A stretch of 64,000 nucleotides of DNA from Polynucleobacter acidiphobus (GCF_003065385.1 NZ_CP023277.1:770829-834828), one strand, 5' to 3'; numbered from the stretch's first letter, positions 36,790-45,284 are shown. Program-made: numbers and translations. The notes: generated by a model from the letters alone, not told the origin.

Positions 36790-37173
36790 TCAATTGAGAA
36801 CCTTGTAGCCGCGACCCGCAAGGCATTTCTTGACGATGGCCTCTTGGGATTCATTTCCCTTATAGGCCCCACCTGCGCCGCCGATCACCGCACCGGCTCC
36901 TGCAGCCTGAACAATACCCGTGGTATTGCCACCAGTCACCAGTCCTAACAAACCACCGACAACTGCGCCTGCTCCCGCACCTTTGGCAGCCGTACTACCC
37001 ATGCTGCTAGCTTCCTTGGCATAGTTTTGACATTCGGCAAGATCTTTTTCATAGCGCGCTTCATTGACACCCTTCATATCCACAATCGGACGCACATCGG
37101 CGCCAGCACAGGCAGTTAGCAGCAATGCTGTTAGGGGTATGAAATAGACCTTGATGGATGGATGAAGATTCAA
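36790..37173 (-). CDS. Glycine-zipper lipoprotein
   Basis: 127-residue lipoprotein: signal ending LLLTAC (Cys22). A YEKDLAECQNYAKEA motif is followed by two glycine-zipper hairpins (GAGAGAVVGGLLGLVTGG and AGAGAVIGGAGGAYKG) and a final cysteine-containing CLAGRGYKVLN. Such proteins associate with the outer membrane, often in oligomers. It is the same architecture as the gene at 49104. Confidence 0.8.
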   Translation of the reverse strand: MNLHPSIKVYFIPLTALLLTACAGADVRPIVDMKGVNEARYEKDLAECQNYAKEASSMGSTAAKGAGAGAVVGGLLGLVTGGNTTGIVQAAGAGAVIGGAGGAYKGNESQEAIVKKCLAGRGYKVLN

Positions 37174-37216
37174 GTAATTGCCTCCAAAATCATTAAATCA
37201 AAGGCGATGGGGCTCG

Positions 37217-37645
37217 TCAAGGCTTATTGTGATCGACCCTAAACTGGCCATCCATAATGTGCTCGAGGTCCTGTGGATCGCGTTGATAAAGATAAACCCA
37301 AGCAATTTGCCATTCCAATGTCTTAATTAGCTGGATGGGGCGTAATACGCGTTGATATTCATGGGGGCTTGGATCTTTGGGCGAACATTCTTCGTACTGA
37401 TCAATTGCTTCCAGTAATTGCATGTCATTAAGGCGCCATAGCTCTCCATGAACCCAACTATCTAAAAATTGGGTTGACTCGCTGGGTCGATCCGTAGCGC
37501 CGGGATACCAGGATATTCGATAGAGTAGACCAGGCATCTGCGCTGCACCTAAATACTCAGCCCCCGCATGAAATTGCATGGCATTGGGATGGCTAAAGGA
37601 GTTCATTAGGGTTCCATAAACAAAGAGAAGATCGGAGCGCATCAT
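37217..37645 (-). CDS. Gamma-glutamylcyclotransferase-like (AIG2/YtfP) protein
   Basis: 142 residues with the family opening FVYGTLMNSFSHPNA and the catalytic-region glutamate in LEAIDQYEECSP. The fold releases 5-oxoproline from gamma-glutamyl amines or peptides; the substrate here is unknown. Divergent from the CBS gene, with the upstream regions sharing fewer than 90 bp. Confidence 0.82.
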   Translation of the reverse strand: MMRSDLLFVYGTLMNSFSHPNAMQFHAGAEYLGAAQMPGLLYRISWYPGATDRPSESTQFLDSWVHGELWRLNDMQLLEAIDQYEECSPKDPSPHEYQRVLRPIQLIKTLEWQIAWVYLYQRDPQDLEHIMDGQFRVDHNKP

Positions 37646-37728
37646 CGTTTTACATGGAAACCCTAATTGGAGGAAGTAGAAAGCCTATTCACAATCAAAA
37701 TCTTAATCGATGGAGAAGGTGTATCAAG

Positions 37729-38157
37729 ATGAAAACCGTTAGTCAGTTGCTCGCAGAAAAGCATCACCGAATCGAAACTATTGCTCCCAATGTGCATGTG
37801 TTTGATGCCTTAAAACTCATGCTCGAGAAAGACATTGGCTCACTTCTAGTCATTGAGTTTGGCAACCTCGTCGGAATTTTTACTGAGCGCGACTACGCCC
37901 GTAAATTAGTCCTGCAGGGCAAAAGCTCACAAAATACCTTGGTGCGAGATGTGATGAGCACCAAACTGATTACGGTCAAGCCTGAAGATACCTTGGATTA
38001 CTGCATGCAGCTCGTGACCGAGAAGCGCATCCGCCATCTTCCGGTTTTAGATGGCGGCCGCTTAATTGGCATGTTATCGATTGGGGATTTGCTCAAAGCT
38101 GCGCTCGCAGAGCAGGCCGCTACGATTGCGCAACTTGAGGCGTATATTAATTCTTAA
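37729..38157 (+). CDS. CBS-pair domain protein
   Basis: 142 residues made only of two CBS motifs, residues ~8-65 (VFDALKLMLEKDIGSLLVIE, then GIFTERDYARKL) and ~75-130 (VKPEDTLDYCMQLVTEKRIR, then GMLSIGDLLKA). Such stand-alone proteins bind adenine nucleotides and act as energy sensors. The start at 37729 was chosen because GAAGGTG precedes it. The 3' end overlaps the convergent CMD gene by 4 bp. Confidence 0.9.
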   Translation: MKTVSQLLAEKHHRIETIAPNVHVFDALKLMLEKDIGSLLVIEFGNLVGIFTERDYARKLVLQGKSSQNTLVRDVMSTKLITVKPEDTLDYCMQLVTEKRIRHLPVLDGGRLIGMLSIGDLLKAALAEQAATIAQLEAYINS

Positions 38158-38531
38158 AGACCCATTTCTTTAAAGACGTCCTTGGCGGTACGAAAGCTAT
38201 CAATGGCTGCGGGAACGCCGCAATAGATTGCTGATTGCAAAAAGATCTCTGCAATCTCATCCTTGGTCAAGCCATTATTGATGGCCCCCTTCACATGCAG
38301 TTTGAGTTCATGGGGTCGATTGAGCGCAGTGAGCATCGCTAAATTAACAATACTTCGGGTTTTACGGTCAAGACCAGGCCGATTCCAGATTTCATTCCAG
38401 CAGTATTCAGTCACTAACTCTTGGAGCGGTAAGTTGAATGAATCCGCATTGCGAATCGCTTGATCCACATACTCTGCGCCGAGCACCTCACGACGGGTTT
38501 TTAATCCCTTTTCAAAAGCATCACGATTCAT
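38154..38531 (-). CDS. Carboxymuconolactone decarboxylase-family protein
   Basis: 125-residue CMD-fold protein close to 4-carboxymuconolactone decarboxylase: GLDRKTRSIVNLAMLTALNR, then HVKGAINNGLTKDEIAEIFL, and YCGVPAAIDSF with a single cysteine. Lack of a CxxC pair argues against an AhpD-type peroxidase. No protocatechuate pathway genes are adjacent, so the substrate is uncertain. Confidence 0.85.
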   Translation of the reverse strand: MNRDAFEKGLKTRREVLGAEYVDQAIRNADSFNLPLQELVTEYCWNEIWNRPGLDRKTRSIVNLAMLTALNRPHELKLHVKGAINNGLTKDEIAEIFLQSAIYCGVPAAIDSFRTAKDVFKEMGL

Positions 38532-38576
38532 GGTTGTCTCCTTATTGATTTACTAAACAGCAGTATAGTTATAGGC

Positions 38577-38843
38577 ATGAATACGCGTTTGATTCTCGGA
38601 ATACTGATCGTGGCAATAGGCCTATCAGCCTGCGGAACCCCAGAGAGTGGTTTTCGTGTGGTTCAACGTTCTGACGGTATGATTGGTGTGCAGGCAGTGA
38701 AGGGCGCCAAAGAGATCGAGGCGCAAGAGCTGGCGACTAAAGAGTGTAAAAAGAATGGAAAATCCGTCGCCCGCATTTCAGAGGTCCGCACCACGCACAA
38801 TGACAAATTTCCAATGATTTATATTTATCAATGTCTGCGCTAG
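38577..38843 (+). CDS. Small lipoprotein
   Basis: 88 residues with lipobox IGLSAC (Cys19) after the signal sequence LILGILIVAIGLSA. The mature part has two more cysteines (TKECKKNG and the C-terminal YQCLR). Unknown function. It sits 22 bp before the LON-domain gene. Confidence 0.7.
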   Translation: MNTRLILGILIVAIGLSACGTPESGFRVVQRSDGMIGVQAVKGAKEIEAQELATKECKKNGKSVARISEVRTTHNDKFPMIYIYQCLR

Positions 38844-38865
38844 TCATACCTAGCGACCTAATCTA

Positions 38866-39510
38866 ATGTCGATTCACACCCATACCCAAACCATTCCGCT
38901 ATTCCCACTGGGAACCACCTTATTCCCTGATGGCGTCATGCTGCTCAAAATCTTTGAAGTGCGCTACCTCGATATGGTCAAACAGTGTGTGCGCGAGGGT
39001 TCTGGCTTTGGTGTGGTTACTCTAAACAGTGGGGACGAAGTGCGCATGCCAGGTCAAGAGGTTGGCTTCAATGCGGTGGGAACCTTTGCCCGGATTAAAG
39101 AATTTGATCCGGTACAACCCAGCCTATTCATGATTCAATGCCAAGGGGAACAACGCTTTCGTGTGAAAACCAGCGAAACCAAACGCAATGGCTTGATTAT
39201 TGCTGAGGTTGATTTCATTGAAGACGATGCCTTCATGGAAGTTCCGGAGGATCTCAAAATTGCCTCTACCGTATTGGGTAAAGTGATCCAGTCCTTTAAA
39301 GAGCAGGGCGCAGCCCTTGGGAAAGAGCTGCCCTTCAGTAAGCCCTATCGCTTTAACGAATGCGGCTGGGTCGCCAATCGCTGGTGCGAGCTCTTGCAAT
39401 TAAGCCCTGGCCAGAAGCAATTTTTCTTAGAGCAGGAGAGTCCTCGTCTTCGGTTAGATTTGATTCATGAACTGCTAGAAGAGATGGGCGTCTACAAAGC
39501 CGTTAAGTAA
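38866..39510 (+). CDS. LON substrate-binding-domain protein
   Basis: 214 residues equivalent to the N-terminal LAN domain of Lon protease without ATPase or protease: TIPLFPLGTTLFPDGVMLLK, EVRYLDMVKQCVREGSGFGV and the C-terminal helical bundle. It is found as a stand-alone gene in many proteobacteria. The function is unclear, possibly substrate delivery or protein quality control. Two bases before the Smr gene. Confidence 0.88.
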   Translation: MSIHTHTQTIPLFPLGTTLFPDGVMLLKIFEVRYLDMVKQCVREGSGFGVVTLNSGDEVRMPGQEVGFNAVGTFARIKEFDPVQPSLFMIQCQGEQRFRVKTSETKRNGLIIAEVDFIEDDAFMEVPEDLKIASTVLGKVIQSFKEQGAALGKELPFSKPYRFNECGWVANRWCELLQLSPGQKQFFLEQESPRLRLDLIHELLEEMGVYKAVK

Positions 39511-39512
39511 GC

Positions 39513-39965
39513 ATGAGCTATTCCTACGAATGCTCGGTTTGTGGGAACGCCCGTCCCGTCACTGGCGAATGCCCATTTTGTAATACCGCGATTGCACCGC
39601 TTGCACACTCCGACACGGATGTCATTAACCTAGAGCTGGATAGCCCCACGAGCGATGAAGCCCTTGATCAACTAACGCATTACATTCGGGCTGCCAGTGA
39701 AGCGCAAATTCGGGCCTTGGTTGTAATTCATGGGTATGGCTCGAGTGGGAAGGGTGGCAATATTCGCAAAAAGGTTCGTGAAGCCTTAGAGCATAATTAT
39801 TTTGCTGATCGTGTGAGCGAGTATTATCACGGTGAAGATCTTCGGCATCAATCGGACTTGTATCGGGACGTAATTAAACGCCGACCTGGTTTAAAGAAGC
39901 ACTTCAAATTGTTTAAAGAGGGTAATGCCGGAATGACCTTATTAATGATGCACTCACAGTCCTAA
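39513..39965 (+). CDS. Zinc-ribbon plus Smr-domain protein
   Basis: 150 residues. The N-terminus has a four-cysteine zinc ribbon (CSVCGNARPVTGECPFC). The C-terminal Smr domain contains ALVVIHGYGSSGKGGNIRKK near residues 70-90, the usual H-G-x-G motif of Smr nucleases. This suggests an RNA or DNA endonuclease, perhaps in ribosome rescue or nucleic-acid processing. Forms a tight group with the LON-domain and DUF6352 genes. Confidence 0.85.
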   Translation: MSYSYECSVCGNARPVTGECPFCNTAIAPLAHSDTDVINLELDSPTSDEALDQLTHYIRAASEAQIRALVVIHGYGSSGKGGNIRKKVREALEHNYFADRVSEYYHGEDLRHQSDLYRDVIKRRPGLKKHFKLFKEGNAGMTLLMMHSQS

Positions 39966-39970
39966 GAGCG

Positions 39971-40987
39971 ATGCCTAACTATTGGTCCACCAGCGGTTTT
40001 GATACATTGAAAGTGAATGCGGATCACCATCTGGTGGTGACCGATGACTTTCTTAGAACCTATCTTGCTCGCCCGGAGCTGAGTCTCATTCCACAGTCGT
40101 GCGCTCAAGAACGAGCGGTCCATGAGCGTCTATTGAATTCACCACGCGAAGAAATTAGCCAAGCTGAGATTCAGAAAATCGCCGATCACGACGTGCAGGC
40201 TAACTATGAAATTTGGTTTCGCTACCGAGCTAAATTATTAGCTGCAAGCTCTCTTGAGCACTTTTACATGAGTCTGTTCCAAGGGAAGGGCGTGGACGTA
40301 CCGCCTTTATTTGTGAGTCAGCTCACTCAAATTTTCCTTCGGCATATATTGAGTGAGAACCCAGACCCTTACGAACTGAGGATGGCAGAGTTCTTCTTTC
40401 GCACCCAAAAGGTCAGCATTCTAGAAGGCGGTGTTTTGATGGCGGCTGATCACGAAACGATCGAGCGAAATGCACAGGCTTCTGACTTTGGAAATATTGT
40501 TGATCTTTTGAAGAATCAATCATTGGCTGCTCGCACGATCGACTTGGATGTATTGCACCCCGATAACGCCAAGTCTTATTGGGGTCGTGATGAGTTCTAT
40601 GATTTTGCAGTCCAGCTCAATTTCGATCAACCAGCATTGCCTGCCTTAGCGCGTCTTCTAGAAAAATGGATCAAGCATTTTTTAGGGATCGATACAGCGA
40701 TTACCCCGTTGAAGGAGATCGCCGACTCCAAATGGGTTTGGCATGTTGGCTTAGATGCTGCTGCGACCGAGATTCTGAACGGTTTGTACCAAGAGCAGAG
40801 TCTTGATGAAAGCGTTCTTAACCGCATAATTTGCCTCTTTAAGCTCGAATTCAAGGACCTGAGCCCAGTGCTTAGCCAGGTTCGAGGCAAGCCCGTGTAT
40901 TTGGGTCTGGCAATGAACGATCAATCCCAGATCAAGCTCAAGCCCCAGAACCTCTTATTTAACCTTCCCTTAAGCCCTGTTTCTTAA
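39971..40987 (+). CDS. DUF6352 protein
   Basis: 338-residue protein with no characterised domain. It matches the Burkholderiales DUF6352 family by its opening NYWSTSGFDTLKVNADHHL, the FFRTQKVSILEGGVLMAAD segment, WVWHVGLDAAATEILNGLY and the ending LGLAMNDQSQIKLKPQN. The function is unknown. It is 5 bp after the Smr gene. A weak AT-rich hairpin with a T-run overlaps the stop codon (40969-40997). Confidence 0.8.
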   Translation: MPNYWSTSGFDTLKVNADHHLVVTDDFLRTYLARPELSLIPQSCAQERAVHERLLNSPREEISQAEIQKIADHDVQANYEIWFRYRAKLLAASSLEHFYMSLFQGKGVDVPPLFVSQLTQIFLRHILSENPDPYELRMAEFFFRTQKVSILEGGVLMAADHETIERNAQASDFGNIVDLLKNQSLAARTIDLDVLHPDNAKSYWGRDEFYDFAVQLNFDQPALPALARLLEKWIKHFLGIDTAITPLKEIADSKWVWHVGLDAAATEILNGLYQEQSLDESVLNRIICLFKLEFKDLSPVLSQVRGKPVYLGLAMNDQSQIKLKPQNLLFNLPLSPVS

Positions 40988-40997
40988 GCACTTTTTT
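40969..40997 (+). terminator. Weak intrinsic terminator candidate
   Basis: Inverted CTTAAG ... CTTAAG, 6-bp stem with an 8-nt loop, followed by CACTTTTTT. It overlaps the DUF6352 stop. The stem is AT-rich, so termination may be partial. Confidence 0.35.
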
Positions 40998-41009
40998 CTA
41001 TTCCGTCTG

Positions 41010-41038
41010 TTGCAATGCAATAAGATTTAGGGTATACT
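41010..41038 (+). promoter_or_regulatory. Sigma-70 promoter of the 58-residue ORF
   Basis: TTGCAA (41010-41015), 17-bp spacer and TATACT (41033-41038) give a start near 41045 and a leader of about 22 nt containing TTAGGAG. Confidence 0.75.
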
Positions 41039-41066
41039 ATTAGGTATAAACCCTTAGGAGAAGAAA

Positions 41067-41243
41067 ATGACTACAACGACTATCAAACCCACCTTGGCTG
41101 GTGGCTCAATTGGAATTACCACCGGATCAAACTCTGGTATCTTGGCAGCAATCCTTAAAACCTTGCGCATGCTTGGCAAGGCTTGGGAAGAGTCCAGAGT
41201 GGAATATAAAAAACGTGCCATTTTAGGTGGCGGTTGGGAATAA
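41067..41243 (+). CDS. 58-residue orphan protein
   Basis: Short ORF with a strong ribosome site (TTAGGAGAAGAAA) and its own promoter. The N-terminal half is Thr/Gly/Ser/Ile-rich (TLAGGSIGITTGSNSGILAA). The C-terminal half is an amphipathic basic helix (LGKAWEESRVEYKKRA) ending in GGGWE. No family is recognised. The stop TAA touches the TTG start of the FrnE-like gene, so both share a transcript. Confidence 0.65.
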   Translation: MTTTTIKPTLAGGSIGITTGSNSGILAAILKTLRMLGKAWEESRVEYKKRAILGGGWE

Positions 41244-41900
41244 TTGAAACCTGTCCGTATTGACTTTGTATCCGATATCGCCTGTCCCTGGTGTGCTGTA
41301 GGCTTGGCATCCCTAGAACAGGCGCTAAAGGAAGTCGGAAGCGAAGTCAGTGCGGAGATTCAGTTTCAACCCTTTGAATTAAACCCTCAAATGCCCCCAG
41401 GCGGGCAAGATGTCTTTGAACATCTCACCGAGAAGTACGGCACGACCATTACTCAGGTTAAGGCCAATCAAGAGAAAATCTATCAGCGTGCTGCTGAACT
41501 AGGATTTCCATTTCATCCCGAAGGTCGCAAGCGGGTCTACAACACTTTCAATGCCCATCGTCTATTACATTGGGCCATGGTGGAATTCGATCTCGATGCG
41601 CAACATCGTCTCAAAAAAGAGCTACTAAAGAGTTACTTCACCTTAGCAGTTGATATGGATCAGCATGATCGGTTACTAGAAGCGGTTGAGCGTGCGCAGT
41701 TGCCAATCGAGCGCGCTCGAGAAGTTCTCGTCTCTGAGGAATTCGCCAAGGATGTGAAAGACCAAGAGCAAAAATACCATCAGCTCGGCGTGCACTCGGT
41801 ACCCTCGATTATTCTTAACAATCAATTCATTATTCAGGGTGCACAATCCCCAGAGCTCTTTGCGGAAGCCCTGCGTGATTGTGCCAATGGCGTGATCTAA
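41244..41900 (+). CDS. DsbA-family (FrnE-like) oxidoreductase
   Basis: 218-residue cytoplasmic thioredoxin-fold protein without signal peptide. The redox site CPWC is at residues 14-17 (DIACPWCAVG) and the cis-Pro loop at VHSVPSIIL near 192. The length and PEGRKRVYNTFNAHRLLHWA match FrnE-type proteins, isomerases linked to oxidative stress. It begins with TTG immediately after the 58-residue ORF; no closer ATG is available. Confidence 0.88.
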   Translation: MKPVRIDFVSDIACPWCAVGLASLEQALKEVGSEVSAEIQFQPFELNPQMPPGGQDVFEHLTEKYGTTITQVKANQEKIYQRAAELGFPFHPEGRKRVYNTFNAHRLLHWAMVEFDLDAQHRLKKELLKSYFTLAVDMDQHDRLLEAVERAQLPIERAREVLVSEEFAKDVKDQEQKYHQLGVHSVPSIILNNQFIIQGAQSPELFAEALRDCANGVI

Positions 41901-41953
41901 ATCCCAGCACTTCTAATGAATACAATGACAGTATTCATTTTGGAGGGTATCTC

Positions 41954-42622
41954 ATGATTCACGGAATTCAAATTAACCCACGGCACGAGCCTGCCGAGTT
42001 GGGCATTCATGCGCTGCGCGGTATGCCATCCACCGTGATAAGCGATATGTTGGGACGCACCCTGGTTGCCAAGGATATTCTGCCGATTCATCGCGCACCA
42101 ATGACTGTCTGCGGCAATGCCTTCACTATCAAAGTACACACTGCAGATAACCTCATGGTTCACAAAGCATTGCAAATGGTACGCCCAGGGGATGTGATGG
42201 TGATTGACGCTGAGGGTGATACGGGTTGTGCAGTTATTGGTGAGATCCTGATGCGGGTTGCCAAAAGTCGGGGTGTAGTGGGTATCGTGGTTGATGGTGC
42301 TGTGCGTGATGTGGATGGCTTTGAAGATCAGGCATTTCCATGCTGGGCACGCGGCATTAGTTTGCGTGGTCCCCTAAAGGATGGACCAGGGGCAATCAAT
42401 GTGCCGGTCTCTATCGGTGGGATGATTGTGAACCCTGGAGACATTATCTTGGGTGATCGCGATGGCGTGATTGCCGTTCCTCCAGCTCTCGCTGCAGAAG
42501 CAGCCCGTCTTGGTCAAGAAAAGATTAAACAAGAACAAGAGATTCTCAAAACGATCGAAGCCGGCACTTATGCAGCCCCATGGGTGGATGAGCTGCTCAT
42601 CAAAAAAGGGGTCAAGCTCTAA
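41954..42622 (+). CDS. RraA-family aldolase/regulator-like protein
   Basis: 222 residues of the RraA/HMG-aldolase family. GVVGIVVDGAVRDVDGFE near 120 holds the Arg-Asp pair used for pyruvate and metal in 4-hydroxy-4-methyl-2-oxoglutarate aldolases, so it is more probably an enzyme than the RNase E inhibitor RraA. The ATG at 41954 follows GGAGGGTATCTC; the open extension upstream was rejected. It meets the convergent apt gene end to end. Confidence 0.85.
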   Translation: MIHGIQINPRHEPAELGIHALRGMPSTVISDMLGRTLVAKDILPIHRAPMTVCGNAFTIKVHTADNLMVHKALQMVRPGDVMVIDAEGDTGCAVIGEILMRVAKSRGVVGIVVDGAVRDVDGFEDQAFPCWARGISLRGPLKDGPGAINVPVSIGGMIVNPGDIILGDRDGVIAVPPALAAEAARLGQEKIKQEQEILKTIEAGTYAAPWVDELLIKKGVKL

Positions 42623-43141
42623 TCACAGAGTGATCACGCACCGATTAGCAATCCCTGCTTGGTTTAAAACCTGAGAACCATTTAAACCAGCTATCTCAAG
42701 TACGCAAACCGCTGCAGCAACTTGTGCTCCGGTTTTCTGAACAAGTCGCGCAGCTGCAGCGATGGTGCCACCCGTTGCCAAGACGTCATCAACGATTAGC
42801 ACTGTAGCGCCGGGCTGCAAAATATGTTTACTGATCTCAAGAGTATCTGAACCGTACTCCAGGCCATAAGACTCTTGATGGATATCGGGCGGTAATTTGT
42901 TGGGCTTGCGCACCATCACAAATCCCTTATGAAGATGAGTGGCAAGTGCGGAAGCAAAAATAAAGCCGCGGGACTCAATACCCAAAATATAGTCAAAGGA
43001 GTACTCGGCACTCAGCCGACCAAGCGATTGAATTGTGTGGGCAAAGGCATCTGCATCGGCTAGTAGGGGTGCAATGTCCCGAAATACGATCCCAGGCTTT
43101 GGAAAGTCCAAAATACCGGGCAAGTAATCTTCAAGCTTCAT
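42623..43141 (-). CDS. apt: Adenine phosphoribosyltransferase
   Basis: Purine salvage enzyme making AMP from adenine and PRPP. PRPP motif VLIVDDVLATGGTIAAA near residue 118, ILGIESRGFIFASALA near 58 and the opening GILDFPKPGIVFRDIAPLL. The ATG at 43141 was chosen; a TTG 15 bp upstream is also open. Divergent from the nucleosidase, with which it makes a purine-salvage pair. Confidence 0.95.
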   Translation of the reverse strand: MKLEDYLPGILDFPKPGIVFRDIAPLLADADAFAHTIQSLGRLSAEYSFDYILGIESRGFIFASALATHLHKGFVMVRKPNKLPPDIHQESYGLEYGSDTLEISKHILQPGATVLIVDDVLATGGTIAAAARLVQKTGAQVAAAVCVLEIAGLNGSQVLNQAGIANRCVITL

Positions 43142-43158
43142 CCGTTTAGAATCCAATC

Positions 43159-43725
43159 ATGACTATTGAACATCCCATCTTACTAGTAGTTGCGCTCAAA
43201 AATGAACTCGAGGCCATTACCATACCCAAAAACATTGCAGTGGCATACACCGGAATTGGCAAAATCAATGCGGCTACCATTACTCAAAGTGCGATTATTC
43301 ATTATCAACCGAGCTTGATCATTAACTTTGGAACTGCTGGGGGGCTTAATCCCAAGCTCAGCGAGTTGGTGACGATCGGACGGGTGATTCAGCGTGATAT
43401 GAATGCGCAGCCTCTGGCACCCCGTGGTATCACCCCGTTTTGCACTAAACCCGCCGAGTATGTATCTGAGTCGGGCAAGTACACCTGTGGCACCGGAGAT
43501 AGCTTTGTCACCAGCACGGACCCTTGGTTGAATGAGCAGAAGGTCGATGTGGTGGATATGGAGTTATTTGCTATTGCAGCAATCGCCCATCAGCATCAAA
43601 TACCCTGGCGCTCGTACAAATTTATTAGTGATGCTGCTGACGATCAGGCGGGTGAGCAGTGGCACGAGAAAATCAATCATGGGGAAGAGCTATTCCTGGA
43701 AGAGCTCAAGCAGCTACTTTCATGA
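43159..43725 (+). CDS. MTA/SAH nucleosidase-like phosphorylase family protein
   Basis: 188 residues of the PNP/UDP family. VALKNELEAI at the start, NFGTAGGLNPKLSELVTIG near 55, VDVVDMELFAIAAIAH near 127 (the purine/ribose-binding ME motif) and FISDAADDQAGEQWH near 155 with the catalytic Asp. It would release adenine from methylthioadenosine or S-adenosylhomocysteine; adjacent apt can reuse that adenine. Shorter than E. coli MtnN (232 aa). Confidence 0.85.
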   Translation: MTIEHPILLVVALKNELEAITIPKNIAVAYTGIGKINAATITQSAIIHYQPSLIINFGTAGGLNPKLSELVTIGRVIQRDMNAQPLAPRGITPFCTKPAEYVSESGKYTCGTGDSFVTSTDPWLNEQKVDVVDMELFAIAAIAHQHQIPWRSYKFISDAADDQAGEQWHEKINHGEELFLEELKQLLS

Positions 43726-44186
43726 TGACGCTTATGCTCAATCGACTGACCATCCTACTAACAGCAGGTCTATTTCTTCATGGGAATGGATGGGCAAGCG
43801 AAGAAACCGCCAAGAATCCCAAAGCGATTCTCGTCAAGCCAATTCCGATGGAAAGCGCAAAGACCATCATTGGTCAAGACTTTCGTTACCCCAGTGGAAC
43901 GCCCCAGATTCAGGCCTTTGAGATTGAGATTCCTCCAGGTCAGCGAACCACATTGCATCGCCATGCCATACCACTCTTTGCCTATATTGCTAGTGGTGAC
44001 CTAGAGCTTGATTACGGTAGCAGGGGCAAAAAGATTGTGCGATCTGGCACCTCGTTTGTGGAAGCCATCAACTGGTGCCACTTCGGTAAGCCCATGGGTA
44101 ATCAGTCCGTTAGAATCATTGCTGTTTATCTTGGACAAAAAAATCCAGACCTCGCGATTTCAGAAGACTGTACTAAACCCGATTAG
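43722..44186 (+). CDS. Secreted cupin protein
   Basis: 154 residues with a signal peptide (LTILLTAGLFLHGNGWA) and one cupin fold: IEIPPGQRTTLHRHAIPLFAYI with metal histidines, and WCHFGKPMGNQ at the second motif. Function unknown. The ATG overlaps the nucleosidase stop (ATGA); the longer open frame from 43659 lies inside that gene and was rejected. Confidence 0.78.
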   Translation: MMTLMLNRLTILLTAGLFLHGNGWASEETAKNPKAILVKPIPMESAKTIIGQDFRYPSGTPQIQAFEIEIPPGQRTTLHRHAIPLFAYIASGDLELDYGSRGKKIVRSGTSFVEAINWCHFGKPMGNQSVRIIAVYLGQKNPDLAISEDCTKPD

Positions 44187-44194
44187 GACGATTC

Positions 44195-44887
44195 ATGAGC
44201 ACATCATTTGTTATTCCAGCCCCAGTTATTCCATCTTTGCCCGTTGTGGGTGATAGCAAGCGCTTCCCCGTCAATCGTATCTACTGCGTTGGCCGTAATT
44301 ACGCCGATCACGCCCGTGAGATGGGGCATGACCCCGACCGTGAGCCACCATTCTTTTTCATGAAACCCGCGACCGCGATTGTGACCGATGGTCAAGCCAT
44401 GTCCTATCCTGCATTATCAAAGGACGTGCATCATGAGCTAGAGATGGTGGTTGCATTAGGTAAGGGCGGTGCTAATATTCCTGTGGATCAAGCTTTGGAT
44501 CATGTGTGGGGTTATGGGTTGGGGCTTGATATGACCCGTCGGGATTTGCAAGGGGAGGCCAAAAAAATGGGACGTCCTTGGGATACCGGCAAAGCCTTTG
44601 ATCAATCTGCACCATGCTCAGCCTTGGTACCAGTAAGCCAATGCGGCCACTTATCCAAGGGCCGTATTTATCTCACGGTGAACGGACAAGTAAAGCAAGA
44701 CGGTGATCTTGCCATGATGATCTGGAATGTGCCGGAGACTATCGCTTATCTATCCACACTCTTTACCTTAATGCCGGGCGATTTGATCTTCTCAGGAACG
44801 CCTGCAGGAGTCGCCGCGGTCCAACGCGGTGATGTATTGGAAGGCCATGTAGATGGCTTACCGACTCTCCAAACCAAAATTGTGTAA
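44195..44887 (+). CDS. Fumarylacetoacetate hydrolase-family protein
   Basis: 230-residue FAH-fold enzyme: IYCVGRNYADHAREMGHDP, then HHELEMVVALGKGG with the metal glutamates and GLDMTRRDLQGEAKKMG. The C-terminal LMPGDLIFSGTPAGV is typical. Close relatives cleave acylpyruvates or decarboxylate oxaloacetate. Substrate not determinable. Confidence 0.9.
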   Translation: MSTSFVIPAPVIPSLPVVGDSKRFPVNRIYCVGRNYADHAREMGHDPDREPPFFFMKPATAIVTDGQAMSYPALSKDVHHELEMVVALGKGGANIPVDQALDHVWGYGLGLDMTRRDLQGEAKKMGRPWDTGKAFDQSAPCSALVPVSQCGHLSKGRIYLTVNGQVKQDGDLAMMIWNVPETIAYLSTLFTLMPGDLIFSGTPAGVAAVQRGDVLEGHVDGLPTLQTKIV

Positions 44888-44891
44888 GGCT

Positions 44892-45275
44892 TTAGAGCTC
44901 AGACTGGTTCTCGAGCGCAAATAATTTGAGGGTATCAAAATCTACATGGTCAAGTGCATTGATGTGGGTACTTTCTAATTTAAGGAGTGGTGCACAGCCA
45001 TTCGCTAGAGCCTCTTGCCAGCGAGTAATGCACAAACACCATTGATCACCCGCTTTGAGCCCCGGAAAGTTCCACTCCGGTCTTGGGGTAATCAGATCAT
45101 TGCCCCGCTGATGACTAAATTCCAGAAATTCATCGGTCATAATTGCGCATACCAAATGCAAACCAACATCCTCGTCATTGGTCTTGCAGCAACCATCCCG
45201 AAAAAAACCTGTAAGCGGATCAAATGAGCAGGGCACAAGCGGCTCACCAAAAACATTACGTACAATCTCAGGCAT
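44892..45275 (-). CDS. DUF2237 protein
   Basis: 127 residues matching DUF2237: RNVFGEPLVPCSFDPLTGFF at the start, GCCKTNDEDVGLHLVCAIMT, GLKAGDQWCLCITRW and the ALANGCAPLLKLESTH segment. Several conserved cysteines could be catalytic or bind metal. Unknown function. Convergent with the FAH gene and next to enoyl-CoA hydratase. Confidence 0.88.
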   Translation of the reverse strand: MPEIVRNVFGEPLVPCSFDPLTGFFRDGCCKTNDEDVGLHLVCAIMTDEFLEFSHQRGNDLITPRPEWNFPGLKAGDQWCLCITRWQEALANGCAPLLKLESTHINALDHVDFDTLKLFALENQSEL

Positions 45276-45284
45276 TTGTTCTCC

